From assembly GCA_033296885.1 (NCBI GenBank), contig MU863886.1, positions 62,001-126,000 of the forward strand: a stretch of 64,000 nt of DNA, in the 5' to 3' direction. The notes beneath the pieces are model-generated. The model worked only from the letters and a program-made list of their open reading frames with translations, had not been told where the DNA came from and ran no database searches. Origin of the DNA: Triangularia verruculosa. Its lineage: Eukaryota; Ascomycota; Sordariomycetes; Sordariales; Podosporaceae. The position numbers were made by a program, and so were the translations under genes. Shown in pieces: positions 11,201 through 22,570 of this stretch. Position 1 is the first letter of the stretch. Each line of letters begins with the position of its first letter.

Positions 11201-11747
11201 CGGTACGTACCGCGACCAGCCGTTCTTAGTTTCACTCCACCAACACCCCACTTCATTGTTCCTGAGACGGGCCATGGCCATCGAGGACACAGGACGCATC
11301 CGTGGACGATTCCATATCGCACAGCTGCTTTTCCGCTGGCTTTTCAGATGCTGTCCATTCCCCACACACGGACCCCGGGCTGTTCTACGGTGTTCCTGGG
11401 TTGCTGCCGCCTGGGCGTGTTCCAGGTACCTCTGTACCGCACCTAGAGCAAGGTACCGCTGGTTCCTGTAAATTCTTGTTCGCACTGCCCTGCCGCCGTG
11501 AACGGTCTTCAGTCCACCTTCAGACGACAATCTTTTTTACCATAAAAGCCTCAGCCCCCGCTAGGTGTCCGTCAAACCTTCTTTTGTTGTTTTCTCTTCC
11601 ACTATCGCCTTGTGCATTGACAATCCGCCTTCTATTGTTATCGACTTCGAAAAACTTTTGTGTCTTTTCACCTACAAACCAGTTCTCATCCTCTCCGGAT
11701 CCTATACCGCTTGTTTTCTAGTCGACACCCCTCAGAACTTCGCAAAC
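8260..11747. other. 3.5-kb region without a confident gene, rich in long minus-strand open frames
   Basis: Lies between the AT-hook gene and glutamine synthetase and presumably includes the glnA-type promoter at its right end; the last 150 bp before 11748 are pyrimidine-rich. Three nearly contiguous minus frames cover 8528-10409 (166, 164 and 301 codons), which is discussed in the findings. No protein family is recognisable in any of them. I see no tRNA or repeat here. Confidence 0.5.
9504..10409 (-). CDS. Hypothetical 301-codon open frame, doubtful
   Basis: An ATG-started minus frame of 301 codons in a segment of roughly even base composition, longer than chance would often allow. Against it, the translation is rich in Arg, Ser, Leu, Cys and Trp, poor in Asp and Glu, and carries no motif I know. 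The plus strand of the same segment is also open for 86 codons in the aligned register (9681-9941), with a Lys-rich, ordinary-looking composition. The frame could be a shadow of a plus-strand exon, a decayed gene or chance. Two more minus frames follow directly (9071-9565 and 8528-9028). Confidence 0.15.
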   Translation of the reverse strand: MDRTWAERRKLGPGKSSAHPGSFIGRPSRLLRPSFRDLRLERDFPGSIRRKKTCQSIRGCKRKMYGKATVRCCRVHTEMGFSLLKFQYREMCCPILEQGSRPLVSPISSPRFSPGGRWWQKESGVSPVNLSNCLLYGYHLSRQRMLAEAYFTPVESLVRGSFCSIQQVGSRTGHQFLSLFSLVNRYLLHGPLFHSEPFLRLFFHGRILGMTTCGSWWLRGYGSAPKIEVPAQPCTCERSAEHQRPFGCLLTSSWISKQYRNLLPLFSASYPITKESPSNTTFEEILRLSEFHKPVFFLYLR

Positions 11748-13651
11748 ATGGTGAGTTATCATATCTCCCATGTTTTCAAACTTCCCCTGGACGCGAAAGC
11801 TAACCGGTGTACTCAGTCTGACCCATCACATATCACCTATACGGAGAACTTGCAAAAGTTCCTCCGTCTGCCTCAGGGCGGCAAGATCATTGCCGAGTAT
11901 ATCTGGGTTGACAGTGAGGGTGGTGTCCGTTCAAAATCAAGGGTGAGTTCATCTTCTTTCGTTGTTCTGGTCCAGTCCCGAACTTTTCCTATGTTTTCTT
12001 CTTGTCCACCGTCATGTGTATGACATGACGGCATGCACATCCGGCAAACGACGGCTTCTGGCTTGCTGCGGCTTGGCGGGCCAACCAACAAAGAACCCAA
12101 AACGACGAAGCAACCCACACCACCTTCGGATTAGCCTGTGATCTGGCATCACCCCCGGATCTCGGTCCATATCCAGTCGCCTGTTATTAGCGGCTCACCA
12201 CACATTGCAATCGATTTTTTTTCTGGGAACAAACCTCAGCGCGGCTCCGACTTCGCATTCTGCGGTGCCCGACACAAGCGGGATCACACCCCGCTAAAGT
12301 CACGATTCAACCCCACCGAAAGAGCCCACACTTTACGCCCGCCAGCCAACCCCGCCATGGACTATCCCAGCAACGGCACCACTTGTGACTCGACAAACTC
12401 CTCGCCGCTACACCGACGGTCCTGGGCTGCTCCGGCCAGACCTGCACCGCCAGCTTGGCGGAGTTCGCCGCACCGCATATCGCATGAACACGAGAGCCCA
12501 GATCACGAATAATCGACACACACCGCAAAAATCATGTTCAGCTGTCCTTGCCAGGCTGTGCATGTCGTGTTTCGGAACAAATGGGATTTAGCTGTTGTTG
12601 GAACTTCAGACACTAACATGACATCTCTGTTAGACTCTTGATGAGAAGGAGACCCCTTATACCCCCGCCGAGCTTCCCATGTGGAACTTTGACGGTTCCT
12701 CCACTGGCCAGGCTCCCGGCGAGAACTCAGATATCTACCTCCAGCCTGTCGCTGTCTTCCCTGACCCGTTCAGGGGTACCCCTAACATCCTGTATGTGAA
12801 ATCATAGCACGAGAGACGAGACATTGGAAAAATAACTAAGTAGAGAAAACAGTGTTCTCGCTGAGTGCTTGAACAACGATGGCACTCCCAACAAGTACAA
12901 CCACCGCCACGAGTGCGCCAAGTTGATGGAGGCCCATGCCGACCACAAGCCATGGTTCGGTCTCGAGCAGGAGTACACTCTGCTCGACCTCAACGACCGC
13001 CCCTACGGCTGGCCCAAGAACGGTTACCCCGCTCCCCAGGGCCCCTACTACTGCGGTGTCGGTGCTGGCAAGGTTGTCATGCGTGACATCGTTGAGGCTC
13101 ACTACAAGTGCTGCTTGTACGCTGGCGTCAAGATCTCCGGCACCAACGCCGAGGTGATGCCCGCCCAGTGGGAGTACCAGGTCGGCCCTTGCGAGGGTAT
13201 CGAGATGGGCGACCACCTCTGGCTCTCCCGTTTCCTCCTCCACCGTGTGGCTGAGGAGTTCGGCGCCAAGGTCTCATTCGACCCCAAGCCTATCCCTGGC
13301 GACTGGAACGGTGCCGGTCTTCACAGCAACTTCTCTACCAAGGAGATGCGTGAGGAGGGTGGCATGAAGCACATCGAGGCTGCCATCAAGAAGCTCGAGG
13401 GCCGTCATGCCGAGCACATCGCTGTTTACGGCGAGGGTAACGAGAAGCGTCTCACCGGCCGCCATGAGACTGGCTCGATCGATACCTTCTCCTACGGCGT
13501 CGCTAACCGTGCCGCCTCTATCCGTATCCCAAGGGAATGCGCCGCCAAGGGTTATGGTTACTTCGAGGACCGCCGTCCCGCTTCCAACGCCGACCCATAT
13601 CAAATCACCGGTATCACCATGGAAACTTGCTTTGGCGCTGTTTCTGAGTGA
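11748..13651 (+). CDS. gln-1: Glutamine synthetase (GSII)
   Basis: Condenses glutamate and ammonium with ATP to give glutamine, the central ammonium-assimilation step in the cytosol. Four coding exons join to 361 aa, the usual eukaryotic GSII length: 11748-11750 (the ATG alone), 11817-11942, 12634-12791 and 12853-13651. The introns are 66, 691 and 61 nt. The beta-grasp N-terminal domain includes AEYIWVDSEGGVRSKSR and LPMWNFDGSSTGQAPG. The catalytic domain shows WFGLEQEYTLLD, NAEVMPAQWEYQVGPCEG, the ATP-site segment NGAGLHSNFSTKEMR, and NRAASIRIPRE near the C-terminus. The start was chosen because MSDPSHITYTENLQKF matches fungal GS N-termini and the junction after ATG has a perfect GTGAGT donor. 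The second intron is about ten times the local norm. A run of 23 T lies 128 bp past the stop codon. Confidence 0.97.
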
Positions 13652-14791
13652 AACTATGGTGATGGTTGGTAGATTATTTTAGACTAATACGTGGTTTATG
13701 GGACATTTTGCGTGCGTTTTGGTTTAGGCATTTGGGATAAAGGAACGGTTGGTATTTTGCGAGGTTGAGCGCTGGTCCTTTTTTTTTTTTTTTTTTTTTT
13801 TCCTTTTTGGAAGGGAATGGGAACAACACATACACTACACATGTTACATAGATTATTCCGAGGTTCTCTCTTTTCTGTTCCCTGATACCCGGGTTAACAC
13901 AAGACCAACAAGCTTAATTTGGCTCAAAGCCAACACACTTCATTTCATCCTGTACCTGTTATGCGGGCGTTCATCACTTTTTTTCAGTTTGAAGTGACTT
14001 TGTATTTTCTACGGGCTCGGGTCATAGCCAACTGTGGCTAAGCAAAGGGGAAGTGGAAAGATGAGGCGAATACGCCAAGCATAAGTAGTTATGCAGCAAA
14101 TCAGGTGTTTACTTTGTACGTAAGATTGTTACAGTGAGGGCCTCCACGCAGGCGCCAACCTGGTGCCTGCTTTGCTGACATCATCAAAGCTATTTCTCGC
14201 CTTGGTTATGATGATGTAGATGATGGTGCTATCGTGAACCTTCTGGGCTTCAAATCTTGAGAGCTGAGGGTCTGACTGGCTCAGAGCTCGCACTGTGCTG
14301 GGTACTTCCTCCACATTGGTGTGGTTCCTATGTAGGGGACTCCGTGGCTGACATCATGCTGGCTTAGAATCGTGATCTGTTACCCCTTTTCGGCCCCTTT
14401 TCACCAAGGAACTGGGAGGGAAGATGGAGGTCAACAAGATCGATGACGCTATTCCCAGTGTTTGGTTGTTAGCTCAGGGTCTTCTTGTCCTGGAGACCCT
14501 GCAGGAGGGAATGTGGATTGTGGGTGACGCTATTCACAGCTTTGCTACTCGAAGGATCCATGGCCCTTCTTGCCTGTATTACCTCTTTACAGTTGTACCG
14601 TACACCTTCCCTTGCCTGACTCGTTACCTGGAATCCAACCAACGTTATCCAGGTAGTAACCGGAGGAAATGGGAATATGAAATGGAAATGTACCTATCTG
14701 GGCCCCGGGAATAAGCACCCATGAGTTACGGTGTCCGCTGCTTACCATCCCATCATAGACTGAATGGTAATCACCAAAATGCATCCATCAA
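13652..14791. other. Intergenic region, glutamine synthetase 3' side to tRNA-Phe
   Basis: Holds the GS 3' UTR, the poly-T tract at 13779-13801 and AT-rich sequence. A 96-codon plus frame at 14424-14714 contains two partial copies of a short string (GTGACGCTATTC-like at about 14443 and 14524) but no recognisable domain, so I do not call it. Confidence 0.5.
13779..13801. repeat. Poly-T tract (23 T)
   Basis: Uninterrupted run of 23 thymines, 128 bp downstream of the glutamine synthetase stop codon. It may be part of the 3' processing region or simply slippage-prone microsatellite DNA; its exact length is prone to sequencing error. Confidence 0.9.
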
Positions 14792-14880
14792 GCGGGTTTA
14801 GCTCAGTTGGGAGAGCGTCAGACTGAAGTCCACTTCAATCATTAATCTGAAGGTCATGTGTTCGATCCACATAAACCGCA
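14792..14880 (+). tRNA. tRNA-Phe (anticodon GAA) with 16-nt intron
   Basis: The acceptor strand starts GCGGGTT and the gene ends AAACCGC plus discriminator A. The D arm is GCTCAGTTGGGAGAGC and the T arm ATGTG-TTCGATC-CACAT. The anticodon loop CTGAAGA, on stem TCAGA/TCTGA, reads GAA at 14825-14827. An intron at 14829-14844, directly after position 37 as in all eukaryotic nuclear tRNA introns, leaves a 73-nt mature tRNA. One acceptor pair (5-68, G-A) is mismatched; fungal tRNA-Phe is known to tolerate variation there. Pol III stop signals follow: TTTT at 14886-14889 and six T at 14894-14899. Confidence 0.97.
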
Positions 14881-14885
14881 TCTTC

Positions 14886-14899
14886 TTTTGCACTTTTTT
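14886..14899 (+). terminator. RNA polymerase III terminators of tRNA-Phe
   Basis: A TTTT run followed by a second TTTTTT run, starting 6 nt after the mature tRNA 3' end. This is the normal Pol III termination signal plus a backup. Confidence 0.8.
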
Positions 14900-15580
14900 C
14901 CTAACCACTTTAGTTCTTTGCATCTCCAGAGAAATGTTTGTATTTTTTCATGGTACCATCTTTTTTCGGGTTCGTAGCTGATGATCGATTGTGCTTGGGC
15001 AAATTACAGTTTCCCGAGGCTTGGGGGCTGGGCTATTGCCATAACTACATGAATATCCATCAGCTTTGGCGGCCATCTAAGTAGCCTTCTTTTCGTCGAC
15101 ATATCAACTATCAGATTTCACATCTGAGCAGTGAGCACCGTCGTCGGCCATTTTTTATTGGATATGCGGAAGCTAACGGGGGTGGTTGGGAGCGGTTACT
15201 TACCACGCCGTGGACAAAATAATTGGTACTGAAAGGCAGGATCACACCTTAAGAATAGTAGAAAAGGCCGATCAACTATCTTCTTAGGGCTTATTACTGT
15301 CTTTTAAAGTGTTCTCGATATCTTCTAAGGCCTGTTAACCATCTTTTACGGCCTATTAATTATTTGTAAATGCTGTATTCCCACTTCGCAGTGCCAGTTT
15401 TTTAGTCCAGGACGTGCTTACCTGTTGGTAGGACATGAATGACCAAGCGATGCGTGCCAGCATGACCCATCAGCCTACCGAATAGATTCAATCACATCCT
15501 TTCTTCATTACCATCAACACAGTTGTCTTGAGAACTCTGTACTCAGGCTTTCTCATCACGACAGCACAGCAACAGCAAAG
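14900..15580. other. Intergenic promoter region of the HET gene
   Basis: About 680 bp between the tRNA-Phe terminators and the HET-gene ATG. Its notable content is the 21-bp repeat array at 15256-15381, listed separately. I see no coding frame. Confidence 0.6.
15256..15381. repeat. Degenerate 21-bp tandem repeat, six units, upstream of the HET gene
   Basis: Units start at 15256, 15277, 15298, 15319, 15340 and 15361, each 21 nt. The clearest three (15277, 15319, 15340) follow the pattern TATCTTCTAAGGCCTGTTAAC with substitutions only and no length change. The outer units and the one at 15298 are weaker. The array ends 199 bp before the HET-gene ATG. Twenty-one bp is two helical turns, so each unit presents the same face of the DNA. 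Confidence 0.6.
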
Positions 15581-17741
15581 ATGTCAGCAGGCCGCAGGTA
15601 TGAACACTTTCATGATTTGACCGAGTTGAGACTCGGTTGCTACTCCGAGCAGCAGTCAAATCAAAACTCGGAGCCTGCTAGCCTTGGACAGATACCAGAA
15701 GCTGCCAGCCCAACAGATGTGTTCCCAAAAGCCGAAGTCAGAGAATGGGCATCTACGAAGAGGTTAGCACCCAGGAAGACTTCGTCCGGCACACTTTATC
15801 AACCAATCGTAGATCCCTACGAGATCCGAGTGCTTGAAATCAAACCCGGCAGCAACGATGACCCGATACACTGCAGCCTCCACCACTGCTCGCTAGAATT
15901 CAAAGAAATCCCTCGAGAGATGATTTACATCTCCGAAACTTCGCTTTTGAAAACTCGGCATGTGGCGACACCCCAGAACAAGTTTGGCTTGTTGATGAAC
16001 GACTTGACGAAGCCGATCTGGTACACGGCACTCAGCTACACATGGGGTCTGCCGGTCTTCGACATGGTCATCAAGGTTGACGGACACGAAAAGCTCGTTA
16101 CGAAATCTCTTTACGGCGCTCTTCAGCACCTGCGCCAACCGGGGCACTCTGTTGTCCTGTGGATTGAGCAGATCTGCATTGACCAGGACAACAAGGAAGA
16201 AAAAGCCCAGCAAATCCCTCTCATGTCAACCATCTACACACGGGCGATCAACACGATGGTTTGGCTCGGGGAAGGTGACGCGGATTTGGCCGCCGCCTTT
16301 GATTTTGTAAAGGACGTTCCTGATCTAATCCAGCACTCCTCAGCAATCCGCTGTCCAGAAGACTTTGAAAGGTTATGTCTACCCCATCCAGACTCGCCAA
16401 CGTGGAAAGGGGTATGGGATTTGGTCTCCCGGCCTTGGTTCCAGAGATTGTGGATCTACCAAGAGGTGATCCTGTCTCGAGACATCATCCTCGCCTGCGG
16501 CGGGCCGCAAAAGACCAAAACGCGGATGAGCTGGGACATCTTTTCCGGCGCCTGTCTCACGATCCAAGAAGGCGGTATCACGCAGTGGTTGAATCTGAAG
16601 TTCCCGGGCCTCGATCCATTCACTCAGATCCTCACCCTCTTTTCCAACCGCGAGTTCTATCAGGCATTCCATGACCCGTGTGCCGGAGCACTGGCTGATC
16701 CACCCGTCGCTCCGAAGCGCGCGTCAAACCCTTTGCTACGACGCCCGAGATAAAATCTACGGCTTGCTAGGCCTGATCGAGATCAAGGACAACTGGATCA
16801 AAATTAACTACCACGACCATTACACGTACCCCAGCCTCTACCACGACGTCGTCGTCGGTCTTTTAAAGAGAAACATGGCACCACTGAAAGTGATCCTCAA
16901 CTCGATCGATCACGAGCCCCTTGGCGGCCGCTGTCCCTCTTGGGTGCCGGACTGGAGCAAGCCCCTGGAAACGACCGCGCTGGGGTACGAGAGCTCAACC
17001 ACAAACGTCTACAACGTCTGCGGCGCAGCAAACCCGCAGAAACACCCGAGATACCCGACTGGATACCAGATCCTCGGACCAAACAATAACGAACTCCACA
17101 TCGAGGGCAAGGTGTTCGACACCATTACCGCTTTGAGCGAAGTCCTTTCCGATCCAGACATTATCATCCCCAACCATTCAACCGCTAATAAGGACTGGAT
17201 CTAGTCCATCGACTTCATCTCTTGCCACTTCTAACCTCCCCACCACCACCCCTCCGCCTACGGTTCCTCCGTCTTCACGGCATATTCTGGCACATAATGG
17301 TTGTAGGCAAGGACTTTACCGGCATGCAGCCCTGTCCGGAATCCTTTGCAGAGATATTCTCTCTCTTGCTCGACGAGACCACCGGGAAATCCCCGTCCTT
17401 GCCGGGGCAGACGTATTCACCGCGGCAACTACGGCCATTGGGCAAGGGAAAACTGACCATGGCGTCGCTGGAGTCGAGGCAGCCGAAGAGGACGTTTGAG
17501 GAGATCCGAGTAGCTATGAGGAAAGCCTTGAGGGGAAGGAGGCTGGTGAGGACGGAGAGGGGGTATATGGGCTTGGTTCCGAGGTGTGCTCGGGTGGGGG
17601 ACAAGGTGGGGATCATCAAGGGGTGCTGGACGCCTTTTGTTTTGAGGGGGGAGGGTTCTGTAGGTGGTGGGGGAGGCTTTTATCGAGGGGGTTATGAGGG
17701 GAGAGGAAGCTGAGGGAATTGAAAAGATTGTGCTTGTTTGA
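15581..17741 (+). pseudogene. HET-domain heterokaryon-incompatibility gene, disrupted
   Basis: Intact HET genes trigger cell death when genetically different hyphae fuse. The first 390-codon frame holds the N-terminal HET domain (PF06985): LYQPIVDPYEIRVLEIKPG, then WYTALSYTWG, then LWIEQICIDQDNKEEKAQQI and YTRAINTMVWLG, then VWDLVSRPWFQRLWIYQEV. Homology then continues in another frame (CYDARDKIYGLLGLI, RCPSWVPDWSKPLE) after a one-base shift near 16670. That frame meets TAG at 17202 and TAA at 17232. Homology moves to a third register after about 17270 (GKDFTG to GYMGLVP and WTPFVLRGEG) and shifts again near 17665, ending EGVMRGEEAEGIEKI before a stop at 17739. No splice sites explain these breaks. 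Both stops would arise from CA-to-TA changes, the signature of RIP, but the GC content is not collapsed. The promoter carries the 21-bp repeat. Confidence 0.8.
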
Positions 17742-17949
17742 TCTGTACGGCTATGCTGCGCCGCAGTCCTGTAAGGTTCGGCTTGACGATTAGGAAGGTC
17801 CAGTTCCACCCATCGTTCGTTGCGTAGGGATCCCAAGGACACAACTTGTTCAACCACAGAGGCAACCTGGAACTGGCCTAGCCAAGATTATAATGTCCAT
17901 CGCTACCAACGCTCAACATGTTATTTCATACACACGCTCACCATCGACA

Positions 17950-20900
17950 CTACGACATACCCCACGCCTGCCCCTGCCCCTGTCCACCACCCTCCTGCTC
18001 CCACCCACCATTCATCGGTTGATGCCCTCCCTGCCCTTGATACTGCTGCTGCTGCTGCTGCTGCTGCATCTGAACCTGCTGCTGCTGAGCCACCTGAGCC
18101 TGCACCATATGCTGGTAATTCTGCTGCTGCTGCTGCTGTTGCAGCTGCACCTCCCTCTGCATCTGCACCTGCTGCATCATCATGGCCATCTGCTCCTCTC
18201 CCATCCCCATCCCCTGCATCCCCATCATCATCTCCGGTCCTCCCATCATTTCTCCTCCACCAAACCCACCACCAAACCCTAGCGCGCCCAGCCCTCCCGG
18301 ATCGAGCTTCTCCATCTCTCTCAAGAAGAACGAGTGCTCAATCTTCTCCAACATCACCCTCTCCCCTCGCTCTCTGTCATACACCGCCATAGTTTCTGGG
18401 TATCTTCCCACGTTGAACCAATGCGTCAGGCTCCTGAGCGCTTGTTCCAAGGGCAGAGCCTCCTCGACTTCCGCGTCAATGTCAGCACCGGCCAGCCACT
18501 CATCGCGCAGTTCCGGGCGGCAGTAGAGGTACACCGCCGTGATGACGCGCATGTTGGACTGCCGCCATTTACGGCCGCAGTATGGGACTTGGTTTTTGAA
18601 GAGTTTCAGTGTGTAAAGCCGAAGTTCTTGTTGGGGCACCCTGAGGGTTTTCCGGAGAATGGGTGATGACTTGTACTGCACTAGTAACAGATTTCGGTGG
18701 GCTTTGTTCTTGCAGATCTTTTGCATGATGCGGAGGTAGTTGATGAGACAGAAGAAATTTCGGCGGGAGAAGTCGGTTATGGGTTCGCTTGGGAGAGGAT
18801 TTACCGGATAGCCTAGTTCGTCGACTTCCGGGCGGGACGATGGTTGCTGCTGCTGTTGGGAGTCAGAAGGTCCTGGTGCCTGTTGTGAATCTTGGGGTGC
18901 TACCTGTTGATCGGGCGTGGTTGTTGGTGACCGGCGACGTTTGATGGGCGGAGGAACCGCGTCGTCCTCTTCTTCACTGACTTCCTCGACGTCTTCAAAT
19001 TCCGTGGCCGTTGGGTTTGGCATGCCTGGATGTGGGATGACGCCTGCTCGGGAGCCGCAGAAGTAAAAGAAGCTACAGTAACATGTTAGCCCCAAGCTTC
19101 GAAAACGAAGGTGAAAACATACCTATGCTCAAGCCGATCGAGTTTGTTCTCCACAACCTGCTGTACGTCGTGGACAGCAAACAACTTAAGTACCAGCGGG
19201 ATGTAACAAGAATCCAACAGGAGTTGTGTCAAGTACTCGAACTTCAGAACATCTAACGCGCCAAATTAGCACGTCGACACCACACCACTTTAGGTCCGAC
19301 CAGACAACTTACGAGAAAGCTTCAGCCACTTCAGTAACAGAATCAGAATGCCAGTCGCAGCCTTGGCGGCGATTTCCCGATTCCGCATATCGTCAACGTC
19401 CGCATCCGACGGCGACCCAGGATCAGGCCCCTTCCCGCCGATGCCGTTGGGGCCAGGCGCCTGACCCTGCCCATTAGGACGGCCGGCAGGTGGACCACCA
19501 CCCTGTGGCTGCCCATTAGGATTGGCGATAACCATATAACTCGCAATGGCCAGAACCTGCTTCAGCAACACCACGACCACAGACTGCAGCTGCGGCAGAG
19601 CCTCCTTGTAAAACTCCTCCACGGCATCTAACCGTTGCTTTATCCGCTGATCAACCTCCCTAGGGCCATAATCCACTTCTGATTTCGAACCTTTTCGTTC
19701 TTCATCTCCTGGTTTCAGCAACCCGAGCTCCTCCCTCTCTTCCAGCGTTAAGCCGTCGAGATCAAGCTCATCAATGAGATCTTCGTCCGCGCCCTCCCAG
19801 CCCCTGTCTTCCTTGAGAAACCTTTCTCTTTCCTCCCACAGTTGCCGAGTAGCTCGCGTCATACGCACTCTCTTGGAGAATAGCTCTCCTGCTTCCATGA
19901 TAGAGGCTGGCACATCGCTGCCTTCCCACTTTCTACCCACCAGCAGATCCTGAAGGCCCGCTCCTCCTTTCCCACCCGCGCTGTTACTAGTCGCGTCGAG
20001 GGGTGGGTACATGAAAGGAAAGTTTTGGTTGGTCTGGTAGTTTTGTTTCTTTGCGCCCTTGCCACCGACTCCTGGGCTGGGTGGTGGCGATGGCGCCGGT
20101 GTTGCGATATGAACGGGCTGGTGAAGAATCGACGCTCCTCCGGTTTGACCAGGAGGGCCGGATATGATTCCATTCTGTCCGTTATTTCTGGGTGGGTGAC
20201 TTGGAAGGTGTGGTAGCAACGACGTCTGCTCCGCTTCCAAGGGGATCGCTGGTTGAGGCGGGACGTAGGCTGGATACTTGGAGGTGATTTCCTGTCGAAA
20301 TACGTGATAATCCAATGGCGAAGCTGTTATCAGCTCCTTGTCTTTTTCCTTGGTTTCCCTCTCGCTTGTCGCCTTCTTCGTCTCCTCCAGCTCCTTCATG
20401 CCACCAAATACGAGCAGTATCGATTTCCAAAACAGAAGAAAGATCTGTGTCTGCGGCAAGGCACCAGTCTCATCCCACCTCAGCTTTGCCGCCGCATGCA
20501 TGAAGAACTCCACCAAAGTCGGGTTGAGTGCAACTACAAGAAAAACATTAGTAAACGGCCCCTTTCCTAACACAGCATCAGGAAAAGGAGACACTCACGC
20601 AACCTCCTTCGCACCTCCTCCATCCCCTCCCTGTCCTCCAATACAATCTGAATAACCACATAAAGAACCGTCATCAAATGAATCAACTCCTCCGCTTGCA
20701 TCTGCATATTCTGCGGAGGCTCATCAGCCCAAAACGGCTCGAACGCCGCCCTGAGCGCATCCCAAATAACCTCCACCCCTCCACACTCAGCCAGCAACTT
20801 GACCCCCTCTTTCATAGCATCCAACTGCACCTTCGTAACCGCACTCTTACACTTCCCCTCGGCTACACCATTCAGCATGCCCACTTTCTTGACTGTCACC

Positions 20901-21700
20901 GTCTCCGTCCATCTTCCCAGAGCAAGATAAACCACTGCCCCCACCGCCTCCCCTCTGGCCATCCTATTCTCATGATTCTCACTCGACGGTCGAATAGGTC
21001 CCAGAACACTGGTGATAAAGTCCTTTATTTTTGACCCTTCCACCTCATCCCATGACGGCGGCTGTGGTGCCGGATTTGCAGCATCTGTGGGCGAAGAGGC
21101 AGCAGAGGCAAAATGCCTTCCCCACAGGGTGTGAAAAGCCCGGTTTGCCGCATTCAACCTGACCCATTGCCAAAAGTTGTACACGAACCACTCGTCTATT
21201 TCCTCCTCCAAGGGGCCCATGTCGGTGTAATCATAGTCGTAGGCTATCGGTTCCCTGTTTGGGAAGTCGTTCACTATGCGCCGTAGTTGGGCGAGGGAGA
21301 GGGAGTCGTTGGGTGGTACATTTTGTTGCTGTTGCGGTTGTTGATTTTGCTGTTGCTGCTGAGGTTGTTGCTGTTGCGGTTGCTGCTGTTGCTGATGAGG
21401 AGGAGGAGGCGCATCGCTGTTCTCGCTACTTGGGATCGGCGGCGCAGGAGCAGAGGGGGCTGCTGGGGGTATGGAGGGGTCTGAAGGTTGCTGGTTGCGA
21501 ACAAGGAGGGGGCGCTTGGCTAGGGATATTGGTGGAGGGGCCTGTTTGGAGGCTTCGGCGGCGGTAGCGCTGGTGTCAACTGTACCGTCTTGGTCGACTC
21601 CGGTCTTCTGCGCTGGTGGCTCAGCTGGCGATGGTTGTGTTTCCTTTTTGGACACGTCGTTCGCAGCGCTCGAGGCGCGTGATGGCCAGAGTGAGTTCAT
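17950..21700 (-). CDS. pro22: STRIPAK scaffold subunit PRO22/HAM-2 (Far11, STRIP1/2 family)
   Basis: Subunit of the striatin-interacting phosphatase and kinase complex; in Neurospora and Sordaria it is needed for hyphal fusion and fruiting-body development. Four exons join to 1191 aa: 21700-20599, 20533-19313, 19252-19123 and 19072-17950, with introns of 65, 60 and 50 nt. Order: a Pro/Gln-rich N-terminus with polyQ (residues about 75-120), an N1221-type domain (WFVYNFWQWVRLNAANRAFH; RRRLLALNPTLVEFFMH across the first junction), a Pro/Gly-rich linker, then the C-terminal DUF3402 region (VLKFEYLTQLLLDS, YIPLVLKLF, RRNFFCLINYLRIMQKICK, YLYCRPELRDEWL, ALRSLTHWFNVGRYPE), ending in a Met/Gln-rich tail. 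Every junction keeps phase and the total coding length is a multiple of three. The first ATG of the long frame was used. The 5' end could lie further upstream only through another exon, of which I see no sign. Confidence 0.93.
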
Positions 21701-22570
21701 GGTATCGGTTCAACTGGAAGTTCCCTGTAGAAGCTATGGTGGTTCGGCGGTCAACGGGTGGAGCGAGGTACTCTCATCTCTCGTGTGAGATTGATTCTAT
21801 AATGGTGAGGCTTTTGTCAAATCCCTAATATTCTAGAAAAGATTCGAAACGATGAAAGCTGAGCTTTTGATTTATTCTTCGTGTTGCAGGGCGTTGTTGT
21901 TCAAGGAGGGGAGCTCTTGGATGTTCAGCCTTGGGCGGCAGGGCCCAGAGCGTTGGTGGGCTACTGTGTAGTGACGGCAAGTGGGTCTCTTCAACCTCAT
22001 CAAAAGTGGGACCATAACGATGTACGAGCGCCTTCATGCGACCCAACTTCAGCTTCATTCACCACGGTAAGGATACAACTGCCACCGAGTGCTTTTCAAA
22101 TATGTCCTCAACTCCGTGACCTTGGTATACCCATTTATTCCCCCGCAACGCCATCACAACCATGTCAGACCAGAAACCAGGGAAAACTGTGAAGCCAAAT
22201 AAACAATGACAGACCCCAAGAACGCTTCCTTATTCCGCTATGCGTGACCCTCACAATCATGATCTTTTGTCTTCCCCTTGCAGTTATCCCTCCAACTGTG
22301 GCATATGCAGCCGGTTCCTACTCCGCCCCGTTCTGAATTGTCCGTGACCTGCTCTCTTCTCGGTCCTACCTCCCGGGAATTCCTACCCTCTCAGCTCCAA
22401 GTTGCCCATGTCCTCAATTCCAACCGCTGGGCCCAATTTGTTGATACTGCGTCCGCGTTTACCCTTCCGAATTGTCAAAAACCACGGCCTTCCTCTGACC
22501 ATTCAGCCTCTGATACTCCTTCCACCACCATCCACAAAGGCCACCACCCTCGCGCGCCCAGAACTCAACC
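21701..22570. other. Intergenic region between pro22 and the NTF2-fold gene
   Basis: Contains the pro22 promoter on its left side and the 3' end of the NTF2-fold gene on its right. The frames at 21825-22574 have no recognisable content. Nothing else seen. Confidence 0.6.

Noticed and set aside
12836..13603. Minus frames of 135 and 109 codons inside glutamine synthetase
   Set aside because: Antisense shadows of the highly codon-biased last exon.
14424..14714. 96-codon plus frame beside tRNA-Phe
   Set aside because: No homology signal and partly built from an internal short repeat; too weak to call.
16670..16715. A 40-nt intron (GTGTGC to AAG) to repair the first HET frameshift
   Set aside because: Phase would fit, but 40 nt is below the shortest intron seen here (50 nt) and the ends are poor; the other breaks further on make a pseudogene the simpler reading.
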